Shown piece by piece: positions 7,206 to 15,409 of a stretch of DNA of 64,000 nt (its first letter is position 1; each line of letters begins with the position of its first letter). Location: contig CAVUWX010000025.1 of the NCBI GenBank assembly GCA_963745205.1, positions 60,273 to 124,272 of the forward strand. The letters are read 5' to 3'. Under the pieces are notes generated by a model. It made no database searches and was not told where the DNA came from. It worked only from the letters and a program-made list of their open reading frames with translations. Source of the DNA: Hyphomicrobium_A sp963745205 (GTDB taxonomy: Bacteria > Pseudomonadota > Alphaproteobacteria > Rhizobiales > Hyphomicrobiaceae). The position numbers were made by a program, and so were the translations under genes.

Positions 7206-8828
7206 TCAGGCTAAGAGGGCTAGCGGCTCGACCGCGCGGCTAGCCGGAACGAGCGGCGGCGGCGTGAATTCGCCCGCGTCGACTTCCGCGATCGTCTTTT
7301 CGGTCTCGCCGATGATGTGGCGTGCATAAGGGCCAAGGTGAAGGAAAAGCGACAGCAGGGTCACGGTCTGCCGGACGGCCCGCGGATTGATTTGATAGCA
7401 CCGGGCAAAAGTTTCCCAGAGAAGGTCCCGCCACTCCGGGACCCGGTTCACGAGGCGCTGCACTGCTTGGATGTCATGCCGCCGCCGCATATCGCCTGGG
7501 GGATAGGGGCCGAGTTCCCGGGTCCAATTGAGCCTGCCGATCAACCGCTCGACGCGGGCACAGAAGACGGCGGGATCGTAGATCCTGGCCAGAACCTGGC
7601 GGTAGTCCTCGAGAATCTCGCGCCGCGGCCGCGCCGTCTCATAGTTCAGACCGCTGCACTGATCGGCCGTGTCCTTAGCGTGGAAATCATGGCCCTCGTA
7701 GAGGCGGTGCTCGCTGATCAGCCGGCGAGTCAACTGGGTGTTCGGAAGCGCATAGAGAAGCCCGACCATCGCTACGGGGATCGCCGCCTCCTCGATAAAA
7801 TCCGCCATCGGCTGCGCGACCGACCCTGTCTCGCTGTCGAAGCCGAGGATGAAGCCGGCGGTGACGAACATCCCCGCGTCGTAGATTTTCTGCACGCTAT
7901 CGATCAGACTTCGCCGCGTGTTCTGCTTCTTCTTCATGGCCACCAACGTGTCGGGATCTGGGCTTTCGATCCCCACGAAGATCGCGAAGAAGCCACAGTC
8001 TCGCATGACCTCTAGCAGCTCATGATCGTCCGCGATATTGACCGAGGCCTCGGTCGAGAGCTCGAACGGAAAGTCGTGCGCCTCCTGCCAGCCCTTGAGA
8101 TGGGGCAAGAAAGCACGAACCGCCTTCTTGTTGCCGATGAGGTTGTCATCGACGAAATCGACATGGCCACGGTAGCCGAGCGCGTAAAGAGCGTCGAGCT
8201 CGGCCAGCATCTGTGGTGTTGTCTTGGTTCGCGGTACTCGCCCGTAGAGTTCGATGATGTCGCAGAATTCGCAGGTGAACGGACAGCCGCGGGAGAATTG
8301 CACACCCATGAACAGATAGTCTTCAAACTTAAGGAGGTCGAATCGCGGGATAGGCGTCTTGGTCACATCGGCCTGGAACTTAGGCGCCTCGAAAACGCCG
8401 GCGCGCGCGCCCCCTTCCCAGGCTGCGATGAACCTGTCGAGGATCCCCTCGGCCTCGCCTAGCACACGGAAGTCTGCAGCGGCATATATGTGCGGGCTGG
8501 AGGTAGCATCGGGTCCGCCGATGGCAATTGGCTTGCTGTGGGCATGGGCAAGGCTGATCAGCCGCAAGCTGTCAGCCTGCTGGAAGAGCATGCCGCCGGT
8601 CATGACGAGATCGGCCCAGTCAAGGTCGGCCTCGTCAAGGGTCTCCGTATTCCGGTTGACGAGCCTGACCGTCCACTGTCGCGGTAGCATCGCCGCGAGC
8701 GTGATCAGGCCCAGCGGGATCGTCGGATAGCGTGCGCCAAAGAGCTCGGCGGTGACCGAATAATTCCAGAACGATTCCGCGCTGAACCTCGGATAGATCA
8801 TTAGGACGTTACAGCGCTCTGGGTTCAA
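7206..8828 (-). CDS. B12-binding radical SAM protein (DUF4070, HpnP-like)
   Basis: A 540-residue enzyme. The first 140 residues form a cobalamin-binding Rossmann domain (NVLMIYPRFS, IPLGLITLAAMLP, AIGGPDATSS). The radical SAM core carries the 4Fe-4S motif CPFTCEFC with Cys at residues 182, 186 and 189, and the domain after it corresponds to DUF4070. The layout resembles the hopanoid C-2 methylase HpnP and other B12-dependent radical SAM methylases, but no hopanoid genes are nearby, so the substrate is unknown. Translation appears to begin at TTG 8826-8828, 8 bases after GAGGGA; the nearby ATG is out of frame. It stands alone, 70 bases from the phosphatase gene on the same strand. Confidence 0.88.
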   Translation of the reverse strand: MNPERCNVLMIYPRFSAESFWNYSVTAELFGARYPTIPLGLITLAAMLPRQWTVRLVNRNTETLDEADLDWADLVMTGGMLFQQADSLRLISLAHAHSKPIAIGGPDATSSPHIYAAADFRVLGEAEGILDRFIAAWEGGARAGVFEAPKFQADVTKTPIPRFDLLKFEDYLFMGVQFSRGCPFTCEFCDIIELYGRVPRTKTTPQMLAELDALYALGYRGHVDFVDDNLIGNKKAVRAFLPHLKGWQEAHDFPFELSTEASVNIADDHELLEVMRDCGFFAIFVGIESPDPDTLVAMKKKQNTRRSLIDSVQKIYDAGMFVTAGFILGFDSETGSVAQPMADFIEEAAIPVAMVGLLYALPNTQLTRRLISEHRLYEGHDFHAKDTADQCSGLNYETARPRREILEDYRQVLARIYDPAVFCARVERLIGRLNWTRELGPYPPGDMRRRHDIQAVQRLVNRVPEWRDLLWETFARCYQINPRAVRQTVTLLSLFLHLGPYARHIIGETEKTIAEVDAGEFTPPPLVPASRAVEPLALLA

Positions 8829-9223
8829 AATTCCATTCCCTCGCTGGGCCGCCTTCGGCGCCGCCGCTCGACCCCGCAGCGGGGTCGCCCCACCACTCGC
8901 CAGTCACGCCCAAAAAAGGGCAGCGTCACGACAACAAGGCAAGTCGTCGGCGCTTGAAAGGTTCCACTCCACGCACAAAGCTCGCTGCAGCCAAACAACC
9001 ACAGAGGACGCGCAATCAGCAATTTGATCATAAGCTTAGTTCGGTTTCTGCCGCTGCCGTCATGTCGGCCCGTGCACCATCCGCGCGCTTTCTCGGCGTC
9101 CGTCAGGCAAAAACGATTGGAGGCCGGCATCGTGGGCGATGAGTAAGGAGCGCGAGAGCATTGGAGCCCTCACTCTGCATGCTCGTCTGCCCTTCTTGTC
9201 CCCGCGGTCCAGATCCTCGGTAT
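8829..9223. other. Intergenic stretch, nothing recognised
   Basis: Leader region of the radical SAM gene on one side and a MITE-like element on the other. No frame with a ribosome binding site is apparent. Confidence 0.5.
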
Positions 9224-9355
9224 GGCGTTGTCACGTTAAACGAAAGTTGGCCGATTTTCATGCTCGTCTGAGCGGCTAAGGCATTGAAAACACGAATGTC
9301 GAACATAAGCGAGTAACTGCGTTTCTGCAGTAAAACTGCTTAACGTGACAACGCC
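9224..9355. mobile_element. MITE-like 132-bp element with 16-bp terminal inverted repeats
   Basis: The sequence ggcgttgtcacgttaa at 9224-9239 is the exact reverse complement of 9340-9355. The 132-bp unit has no coding capacity. I see no target-site duplication of up to 8 bp in the flanks. It may be a non-autonomous derivative of an insertion sequence (an IS6-like end is possible) or an internally deleted copy. Confidence 0.6.
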
Positions 9356-9469
9356 GGACACGCTGTCTGATGCCGATGAGGCGTCATGCGAGAGGAAGCG
9401 CGCGTTCTGGCACGCAACTGCACGAGCGATTCTGCTCAATCAACTGAGCTCAAAGCGGGGGGGTAGCCA

Positions 9470-10069
9470 ATGGGCGGATGGGGAAGCGGCTGGCACCGGG
9501 CGTCGGCACCACTCGTCGAGCGGTGCAAGAAGATCGACCTCGCGGATCTCAAGAAGCACAAAGCCACGCTCGATGAAGGCGAGGGCGTGTCGATGTCCGA
9601 GGCCCTCGTCTCGCTGCGCTATCCGGGGCTGCGCTTGCGGTACTGGGCAAAGCACCCTGATGGCCGGCAGCATTACCTCGACGAGGTCGTGCCCTTCGCT
9701 TACACGCCGACGCAGTTCGGTGGGCAGCGGCAGTGGCTCCTATGCCCGAGCTGCCATCGCCGCGTGCGCGTGCTCTATGGAGGCAAGCGGAATCTGTTCC
9801 GTTGCCGCAAGTGCTATGGGCTTGTCTATCGCTCGACGCGCGAGAGGTGGGATGAACGTGCTGAGCGCCAAGCTTACAACCTCGCCATGAAGATGTGCGG
9901 CGGCGATCGCAAGCTCTACGACGGAGACACGTTCCCCGATAAGCCGAAGCGCATGCGGTGGGAGACCTACTGGCGGCTCGAGGAAAAGTTCTACAATCTA
10001 AAAGAGCTGTGGGAGCTCGGCGCGGAGCACAAGATCATGGGCATCCTGAGAAGGGCAACTTGTCAGTGA
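9470..10069 (+). CDS. MGGWGSG-type zinc-ribbon protein of unknown function
   Basis: A 199-residue protein that starts MGGWGSGWHR, a signature of a widespread bacterial family found mostly in accessory DNA. A zinc ribbon is visible: Cys92-x2-Cys95 (LCPSCHR) and Cys112-x2-Cys115 (RCRKCYGLVYRS). The C-terminal part is helical and charged. In related proteins the ribbon is also followed by the LVYRSxxE segment. Function is unknown; a nucleic-acid role is plausible from the ribbon alone. It is isolated, with the MITE-like element upstream and pqqA downstream. Confidence 0.75.
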   Translation: MGGWGSGWHRASAPLVERCKKIDLADLKKHKATLDEGEGVSMSEALVSLRYPGLRLRYWAKHPDGRQHYLDEVVPFAYTPTQFGGQRQWLLCPSCHRRVRVLYGGKRNLFRCRKCYGLVYRSTRERWDERAERQAYNLAMKMCGGDRKLYDGDTFPDKPKRMRWETYWRLEEKFYNLKELWELGAEHKIMGILRRATCQ

Positions 10070-10459
10070 TAATACACCGAGAAAACACTGAAGCGCCCCT
10101 CACTCAGGCGGTAGCCAATTTGGCTCCATTCCGAGCCGCTCTACGGTCGCAAGATAGTCGTCCACGGCCTCATGAAACTGAGCTGCTGGCGTGTCGGCGT
10201 GAAACCCAACCACGTCCGTGACGCTTGCGAGACGCCCCCAGTAGACGCAACTCCCTCAAAATCCGTGCACTCCAGCATGCGTCAACATCCTCCCCACCTT
10301 CCAAGATCTCTAACCCGCGTCATCAGCAGAAGCAGCACTGTCGATCAGGAAAACTGATAATAAAGTAACGGAAAAGAGATTAGGGCTTATTGCTCAAACG
10401 GCGTATGGTTTCATTATGAGCTGTCACGAATGCAGCAAAAGCATATGGAGAAAAAAGTC
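10070..10459. other. Intergenic stretch upstream of pqqA
   Basis: No gene supported. The last 100 bases are AT-rich compared with the surroundings and should carry the pqqA promoter. Confidence 0.5.
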
Positions 10460-10549
10460 ATGAAGATCTGGAACAAGCCGCAGGTTAGCGAGCAGTCAGT
10501 CGGCCTCGAAGTCACGAGCTATATGTCGGCTGAGGTCGATATCATCTAA
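10460..10549 (+). CDS. pqqA: Coenzyme PQQ precursor peptide PqqA
   Basis: A 29-residue peptide, the usual PqqA length. It carries the defining Glu-x3-Tyr pair (E17 and Y21 in GLEVTSYMSAEVD), the residues PqqE and its partners cross-link to build pyrroloquinoline quinone. VGxEVTSYxSAExD is almost identical to methylotroph PqqA. The ATG at 10460 has ggag 9 bases upstream; an in-frame ATG at 10445 lacks a site. A strong terminator follows at once, so it is a monocistronic peptide gene, as often seen where PqqA must greatly outnumber the enzymes. No pqqB, C, D or E lies in this window; the TenA protein at 302 is not PqqC. Confidence 0.92.
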   Translation: MKIWNKPQVSEQSVGLEVTSYMSAEVDII

Positions 10550-10573
10550 CTGTCGATCCGTTTCAAAGCAGAC

Positions 10574-10613
10574 AAAAGGCGCGGCGACCGCGTGGTCACA
10601 GCGCCTTTTTTTT
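10574..10613 (+). terminator. Rho-independent terminator of pqqA
   Basis: The stem pairs aaaaggcgc (10574-10582) with gcgcctttt (10601-10609), and the T-run extends to 10613. It begins 25 bases after the pqqA stop. Confidence 0.88.
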
Positions 10614-10720
10614 GCTTCCAGAATTCGGTGGAACGATCGCGCTCATCGGCGGCTGCGACCCGCCTTCAATTGCGCCCGCTGTATCCCGTGCTCTCTGTTG
10701 CCACCTCCGCCCAGATAGGC

Positions 10721-10918
10721 TCACAAGGGTTCGGGCTCGCGGCGGGGATGAGTAGATGAAGACTCGTACTCGTTCGTCTCATCGCTCGGGCGCGCCGCTT
10801 CTTCGCGCTCTTCGAGGCTCGCAAAAGCGTCAATCAAACTCCACCCCATCGGGCGGCTGACGAGGGCTGCAAACATTTGCCGGAGTCCCTGAGCAATCGA
10901 TTTTGAAGAATTGTCCAT
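10721..10918 (-). CDS. Short NepR-like protein (tentative)
   Basis: A 65-residue protein from ATG 10916-10918. The pattern IAQGLRQMFAALVSRPM...LIDAFASLEE resembles the LRxxYxxVLxEPxPDRFxxLLxxLD helix of NepR, the anti-sigma factor of the alphaproteobacterial general stress response. The match is by pattern only, the EPxPD core is not kept, and no PhyR or EcfG gene is in the window. The ribosome binding site is weak. It could instead be an unrelated helical microprotein. Confidence 0.45.
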   Translation of the reverse strand: MDNSSKSIAQGLRQMFAALVSRPMGWSLIDAFASLEEREEAARPSDETNEYESSSTHPRREPEPL

Positions 10919-11188
10919 CTAGACCAACTGCTGCTGCAACAATAGTTCCAATCGTGCCACCAATGCGCCGCGGCGGCCCCTGAGCAACTTCCCCATCGCC
11001 ACTCCGCAACGGAGTTCCCTCCCGTCACCCAACAAAGCCCCACCCTCCCAACCCAGCCGCCAAAATCCGCGATACGCAACGCCCCCGAAATCCGTGCACT
11101 CGATGTTGCATGGCGCTGCGCGCATGCGATGCGCAGCGACCATGGGGGCGCTCCAGGAGAGCGAAGCCGACACAGACGCGAAAACAAG

Positions 11189-11217
11189 AAAAGCCCGGCA
11201 GCTTGGCCGGGCTTTTC
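11189..11217 (-). terminator. Rho-independent terminator of the DUF1236 gene
   Basis: A perfect 11-bp stem (aaaagcccggc, 11189-11199, with 11206-11216) and a 6-base loop. It lies 19 bases past the stop of the minus-strand DUF1236 gene and is followed by T-rich sequence on that strand. Confidence 0.8.
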
Positions 11218-11235
11218 TCTTCTCGTTTGGCGCAA

Positions 11236-11952
11236 CTAGACCGCCGCAACCACCTCCACGATCTCATAGGTATCAAGATCGACGATGCAAATCTCGTCGC
11301 CGATGAGGACGTACTTGTAACGCCGCCATTCGGGGACGAGGATCACGACATCTTCGGGAATGTCGAAGAGCGTCACATTGCGCGGGACGGCGACGCCAAT
11401 GCGCGGCTCAATTTTGACATCCGCCTTCGCGCTGCCGCGATGGCTCTTGAACGCAGACTGTACGCGTGTGCGCTGCTCAGAACTCAGCGAAACATGGGTC
11501 TTGCCTGAAATATCACTGCGGCCTTCTGCCGTCGTAGAACTCGCCTTGCCACTCTCACCGCTGGCTGCGCCTGAGGAGCTATCCTTGCTCTCCTTGCCGG
11601 CGCGGTCGCTTTTTGAGGTGTCAGACTCCTTGGCAGCTCCCTTCGTGCTCTTGTCCTTGTCAGAAGACTGAGCCCGGTCATTGCTCTTGTCTTTGCTCGA
11701 GCCTTTGTCGGTTGCCTTTTCCGAGCGCTGCTCGGTCGCGGCGCCTTTCTCAGAAGACATGCCACGCTCCGAGGACGAACCCGGGTTGGATCGTTCGGAC
11801 GCACCCGGGCTTTCCTTACCGGCGCCCATGTTTGCGCCTCCTTCGTTGCCAGTCGTGGCCCCGGGCGCCCCTCCAGCTTTCTGCGCTGCGGCAACATCCG
11901 CCACAGCGAAGAGCGCAAGAACGCTCAGACCTGCAATCAACTGCTTAGTCAT
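11236..11952 (-). CDS. Secreted DUF1236-domain protein with Ser/Lys/Gly-rich linker
   Basis: A 238-residue exported protein. Residues 1-23 are a signal peptide (LIAGLSVLALFAVADVAAAQ). Residues 24-140 are a low-complexity Ser/Lys/Glu/Gly linker. The C-terminal third is a DUF1236 domain ending YVLIGDEICIVDLDTYEIVEVV, a beta-rich module common in Hyphomicrobiales envelope proteins of unknown role. ATG 11950-11952 follows AGGAGG. The reading frame stays open upstream but that part lacks a start site. A terminator follows the gene. Confidence 0.85.
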   Translation of the reverse strand: MTKQLIAGLSVLALFAVADVAAAQKAGGAPGATTGNEGGANMGAGKESPGASERSNPGSSSERGMSSEKGAATEQRSEKATDKGSSKDKSNDRAQSSDKDKSTKGAAKESDTSKSDRAGKESKDSSSGAASGESGKASSTTAEGRSDISGKTHVSLSSEQRTRVQSAFKSHRGSAKADVKIEPRIGVAVPRNVTLFDIPEDVVILVPEWRRYKYVLIGDEICIVDLDTYEIVEVVAAV

Positions 11953-12405
11953 CGAAACTTCCTCCTGGTGTTTGCCAGCTTCACGGTGCCGGCTCTGAGC
12001 CGACAACTCGGGCGTGGCACGGAGGTTCCGGAGTATGCCCACCGATCCAGCGGAGAGATGATTACGAGTGGAGCAGCGTGAGTGCGCCACCGAGGAGCGC
12101 CGCGTGAGCCACGATGAAAATGAAAATGCGGTTGCGCAAAGCACCCTCGCTGAACGACATGTGGTTCGGTTGAAGTCTCGGCTGATAACCACGATTGAAA
12201 CAAAACGTTCCTGGCAATCATAAATTTCGACGCGGCTGACGCGGCAAAATCGCCGACGTGGAACTTCCTTTCATTGAGAGACACTGGCGCTGTCAGCAGA
12301 TTTTTGGAGACTTGCGCGACGAGGGTGAATTGAGAGATTGCGCGCCTACCGGGGCGCTCCGATATGCACGGGGGCACGGAAACGCGCTTCCGGGGAAGCA
12401 CATCG
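11953..12405. other. Divergent intergenic region
   Basis: Separates the minus-strand DUF1236 gene from the plus-strand ABC1 kinase gene. It contains only a possible 32-residue membrane peptide (12062-12160). Confidence 0.5.
12062..12160 (-). CDS. Possible 32-residue membrane peptide
   Basis: From ATG 12158-12160 to TAA 12062-12064. Most of it is one hydrophobic helix (IFIFIVAHAALLGGALTLL) preceded by Arg, so it could be a single-span membrane microprotein. No Shine-Dalgarno sequence is evident, so support is weak. Confidence 0.3.
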   Translation of the reverse strand: MSFSEGALRNRIFIFIVAHAALLGGALTLLHS

Positions 12406-13770
12406 ATGGCCGACGAGGAGAACAGATTTTCGGCGCGGGCCGCGCGCTACGTCCGCGTCGGCACCAACGTGGGCGCGGTGGCCGCGCGCGTTGCCGGCGG
12501 ACGTCTGCTTGGCCGGGATTACGACCCTGCGCGCGCCGCAGCCGATCTCGCGGTTGCGCTCGGCGGCCTCAAGGGTCCGCTGATGAAGGTGGCACAGTTC
12601 CTCTCGACCATTCCCGAGGCGCTGCCAGCAGAATACGCGCGCGAGCTCATGCAGCTCCAATCGGCCGCCCCCGCGATGGGACCGGCCTTCGTGAGGCGGC
12701 GCCTCGCCGCCGAGCTGGGGCCCGATTGGACGCAGCGCTTTGAGAGCTTCGAGATGGAGGCGGCGGCCTCGGCCTCGCTCGGACAGGTGCACAAGGCCAT
12801 TGCGCACGACGGACGCCCACTCGCGGTCAAGCTGCAGTATCCCGACATGCCGTCGGCGGTCGAAGCCGACCTCGCGCAGCTTAAGGCCATCTTCGCCATC
12901 CATGCGCGCATGGACCCGGCCGTCTCGACGGGCGAGATCCAGAAGGAGATCGCGGCGCGGCTGCGCGAGGAGCTCGACTACGAGCTGGAGGCGCGCCACA
13001 TGCGCCTCTACCGGTCGATCTTCGCGGGCGACGAGCGCGTCCGCGTCCCCGGGGTTGTCCCCGAGCTGTCGACGAGGCGCTTACTCGCCATGACGTGGCT
13101 CGAGGGCCGCAAGCTGCTCGACTACAAGTCGGCGCCGCTCGAGGATCGCAACGCCATCGCCCGCGCGCTGTTCCGCGCCTGGTGGTTCCCGTTCAGCCAC
13201 TACGGCGTCATCCACGGTGACCCGCACCTAGGCAACTACACCGTCTTCGAGCGCGACGGCCACGCCGCCGGCATCAACCTGTTGGACTACGGCTGCATCC
13301 GCAGCTTCCATCCATCGTTCGTGCAGGGCGTCATCGACCTCTACAACGGCCTGCTTAGCGGCAACCGCGAGCTCGTCGTGCACGCCTACGAGACCTGGGG
13401 CTTCCGCGGGCTTTCCGGCGAGCTGATCGAGGCGATGAGCATCTGGGCGCGCTTCATCTATGGCCCGCTGCTGGATGACCGCGAGCGCGCCATCGACGAA
13501 GGCACGACGCCGGCCGAGTACGGGCGCAAGGAGGCCTTCCGCGTGCACAAGATCCTGCGCGAGAAGGGGCCGGTGACGGTGCCGCGCGAGTTCGTGTTCA
13601 TGGACCGCGCGGCGATCGGACTGGGCGGCATGTTCCTGCACCTCGACGCGCGGCAGAACTGGTATCGGCTGTTCAACGAGACGATCGATGGGTTCCGGCT
13701 CGCCGACGTGGATGCACGGCAGCGCGAGGCCTTCACCGCGGCCAGGGTTCCCTTGCCGGAGGAGGCGTGA
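12406..13770 (+). CDS. ABC1/UbiB-family atypical protein kinase
   Basis: A 454-residue member of the ABC1 (ADCK/UbiB) family, whose members support ubiquinone and other isoprenoid lipid biosynthesis. Features in order: an N-terminal helix with LKGPLMKVAQFLS (K61VAQ where most members have KxGQ), the Ala-rich nucleotide loop AAASASLGQVHKA, the ATP-binding Lys in LAVKLQYP (142), a catalytic VIHGDPHLGNY segment, and LLDYGCIR in the DFG position. No transmembrane tail is visible. ATG 12406 follows ggggaag; an upstream in-frame ATG at 12364 is poorer. Biochemical role here is inferred from the family only. Confidence 0.88.
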   Translation: MADEENRFSARAARYVRVGTNVGAVAARVAGGRLLGRDYDPARAAADLAVALGGLKGPLMKVAQFLSTIPEALPAEYARELMQLQSAAPAMGPAFVRRRLAAELGPDWTQRFESFEMEAAASASLGQVHKAIAHDGRPLAVKLQYPDMPSAVEADLAQLKAIFAIHARMDPAVSTGEIQKEIAARLREELDYELEARHMRLYRSIFAGDERVRVPGVVPELSTRRLLAMTWLEGRKLLDYKSAPLEDRNAIARALFRAWWFPFSHYGVIHGDPHLGNYTVFERDGHAAGINLLDYGCIRSFHPSFVQGVIDLYNGLLSGNRELVVHAYETWGFRGLSGELIEAMSIWARFIYGPLLDDRERAIDEGTTPAEYGRKEAFRVHKILREKGPVTVPREFVFMDRAAIGLGGMFLHLDARQNWYRLFNETIDGFRLADVDARQREAFTAARVPLPEEA

Positions 13771-14073
13771 GGCGCGCTGCCACTCGGCATCCCAAGTGGC
13801 CGAGCAGGGCATCGACAGTGAGATCGCTGACTGAAATCAGAGCCATGTCCCCAGCCGCAGCCGTCGTGGTCAAAATGTCTGCGGATCTCTTCGTTCGGCC
13901 GCCTGAACCCCACTCCCGTCAGCGGCGACGGCCCGGAGCTCTATGACAAGCGGGGCTTCGGGCCACCGTCACTCGGCCTTTGACCTGGATCAAGGCACAC
14001 ACGATTGAATAGGCGACCATCGCTTGAGCGAATGTCATCAAAGCATCGGGATCGACAATCGGTGGAGGTTGTG
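13771..14073. other. Intergenic stretch with a short repeat
   Basis: No gene seen. Positions 13898-13929 (gccgcctgaacccc... to ...cagcggcgac) recur with one base fewer at 15935-15965. Confidence 0.5.
13898..13929 (+). repeat. Short intergenic repeat, copy 1
   Basis: Identical to 15935-15965 apart from one extra base. It contains actcccgtcagcggcgac. Confidence 0.6.
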
Positions 14074-14211
14074 ATGGCCATAGCAGCTCAAGACATTCAA
14101 GACGACTATGCAGAGCACATGCATGACTACCGTCAATTCGTCCGCATCGTGCAGATCGTTGTCGCCGGAGTGGCTACCGTCCTGCTGCTCCTTGCCTTCT
14201 TCCTCTTGTGA
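14074..14211 (+). CDS. aa3-type cytochrome c oxidase subunit IV (short form)
   Basis: A 45-residue, one-helix protein. The polar start DDYAEHMHDYRQFVRI and the following hydrophobic helix VQIVVAGVATVLLLLAFFLL fit the bacterial aa3 oxidase subunit IV family, a small inner-membrane subunit. The ATG at 14074 follows ggtggagg. The catalytic oxidase subunits are not in this window, so the gene is a stray copy or unlinked. Confidence 0.7.
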   Translation: MAIAAQDIQDDYAEHMHDYRQFVRIVQIVVAGVATVLLLLAFFLL

Positions 14212-14284
14212 GGGTTTGCTGGCGCCCGCGCGATCTGGGCTGGCGATCAGGGACGGCCTTCGGGTCGCCCCAACTGTTTCGGTC

Positions 14285-14608
14285 CTACGCTGGCTTGCAA
14301 CCATGCAATACCAAACCCTCCGCTCCGTCTCCGACCACCACGCCTCTAAGTGATTGGCTTCCCGCGTAGCCGTCCCCGCATTGCTCTACGCCGCCAGGGT
14401 ACAGCTCGGGCCGCGCGTCGATTTTCCGCGAGCCGCACGCTGAACACTTCATGCGCTTGCCGACCTCGGGCACGGGCGTCTCAGCCGGCAAGGGTATGGT
14501 GGCAGGGTTCACATCCCGCTCATGACAACAGTCGCAGCAATAGACCCACAGCAGCTTGTCCTCGCGCACAAGGTCGCCAAGCGTGACGGGACCAGCGGGG
14601 TCAGGCAT
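14285..14608 (-). CDS. Cysteine-rich zinc-finger-like protein, paralogue 1
   Basis: A 107-residue protein. Two Cys clusters (YCCDCCHERDV and MKCSACGSRKI) suggest a bound metal. It is a diverged duplicate of the gene at 21610-21873; they share DLVREDKLLWVYCCDCC, LPAETPVPEVGK and RPELYPGGV-type segments. The C-terminal tails differ. Its ATG (14606-14608) overlaps the TGA of the upstream gene (TGATG), so translation is probably coupled. Function unknown. Confidence 0.65.
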   Translation of the reverse strand: MPDPAGPVTLGDLVREDKLLWVYCCDCCHERDVNPATIPLPAETPVPEVGKRMKCSACGSRKIDARPELYPGGVEQCGDGYAGSQSLRGVVVGDGAEGLVLHGCKPA

Positions 14609-15021
14609 CAAGCCGGAGATCTAACCGCAGCTGGATAGATACGAAGCTGCGGCGCAGTTGGCTCCCGCGCTTCCGCGTCGACGATGACTTTGGCTGTTAT
14701 TTGGACAGCCTCGTCGACTACCCGCAACCAACTCTCCGCGGTGATCCACTCTGTTGTGTAAGTGCCGAAAACCAATTTCAGCTCCTCGTCAACCACCCAG
14801 GATCCGACGCGTTCGCGTGCGCTGGCGCCATTCTTTATGCGCAGCACGCTGACCTCATCGTCGCTGAGCACGAAGAACCAATTGGCCACCGAGTCAGGAG
14901 TCAAGCGCTTAATCAGGGCCTGGAGCACGGCTCGGCCTACTTCGCGCTGCTCGGCCATTTCCTCGGTCTCGCGTTTCCTTCTTTCGCGTTCGGCTACTAG
15001 GGCCTCTCCTAACGTGACCAT
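14608..15021 (-). CDS. Hypothetical protein coupled to Cys-rich paralogue 1
   Basis: A 137-residue protein with a charged N-terminal helix (ALVAERERRKRETEEMAEQ) and a mixed alpha/beta remainder (NWFFVLSDDEVSVLRIKNG). No family recognised. ATG 15019-15021 follows GGGAGGAAG. It is the first gene of a two-gene unit with 14285-14608. Confidence 0.62.
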   Translation of the reverse strand: MVTLGEALVAERERRKRETEEMAEQREVGRAVLQALIKRLTPDSVANWFFVLSDDEVSVLRIKNGASARERVGSWVVDEELKLVFGTYTTEWITAESWLRVVDEAVQITAKVIVDAEAREPTAPQLRIYPAAVRSPA

Positions 15022-15290
15022 GACTTCCTCCCTGACCGTGAACTTGTGGCGTCGGGCCGCACAACTCGCGTTGCTGGACGCAACCAGTACGCAACGAGAC
15101 CACGGCGGCTTTTTGGCGCGAATAACGGATCAGTCGCTAGAAATAACCTGCCGCTGATCACAATCGCACGACGGCTGCGCCCACGCACTGCTGGCCGGAG
15201 CCTTATGGAGTAACGACGAGAGGAGGAGCAGGTAAGCCCACCGCTGCGTGCCCGAAGCCCGCCGCGGCAATCGCAAGCTTTCAACACTGA

Positions 15291-15402
15291 ATAAGTGGTA
15301 CTGCGCCCTTGAAGGAGCTGGCGTCGAGTTTATTGATGAGAGAACAACCGCGGCCAAGGCGTGCGCCTGCAGAAGGGCAAGTCCGCCGGCAAGAGGAAGT
15401 GA
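15291..15402 (+). pseudogene. Remnant of an XRE-type regulator C-terminus
   Basis: In one frame the sequence reads ALEGAGVEFIDE, then a one-base slip gives NNRGQGVRLQKGKSAGKRK and TGA 15400-15402. This is the usual tail of short helix-turn-helix regulators in Hyphomicrobiales (ALEAAGVEFID...GVRL). The DNA-binding part is missing, so only a frameshifted fragment remains. Confidence 0.6.
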
Positions 15403-15409
15403 GGAGACA

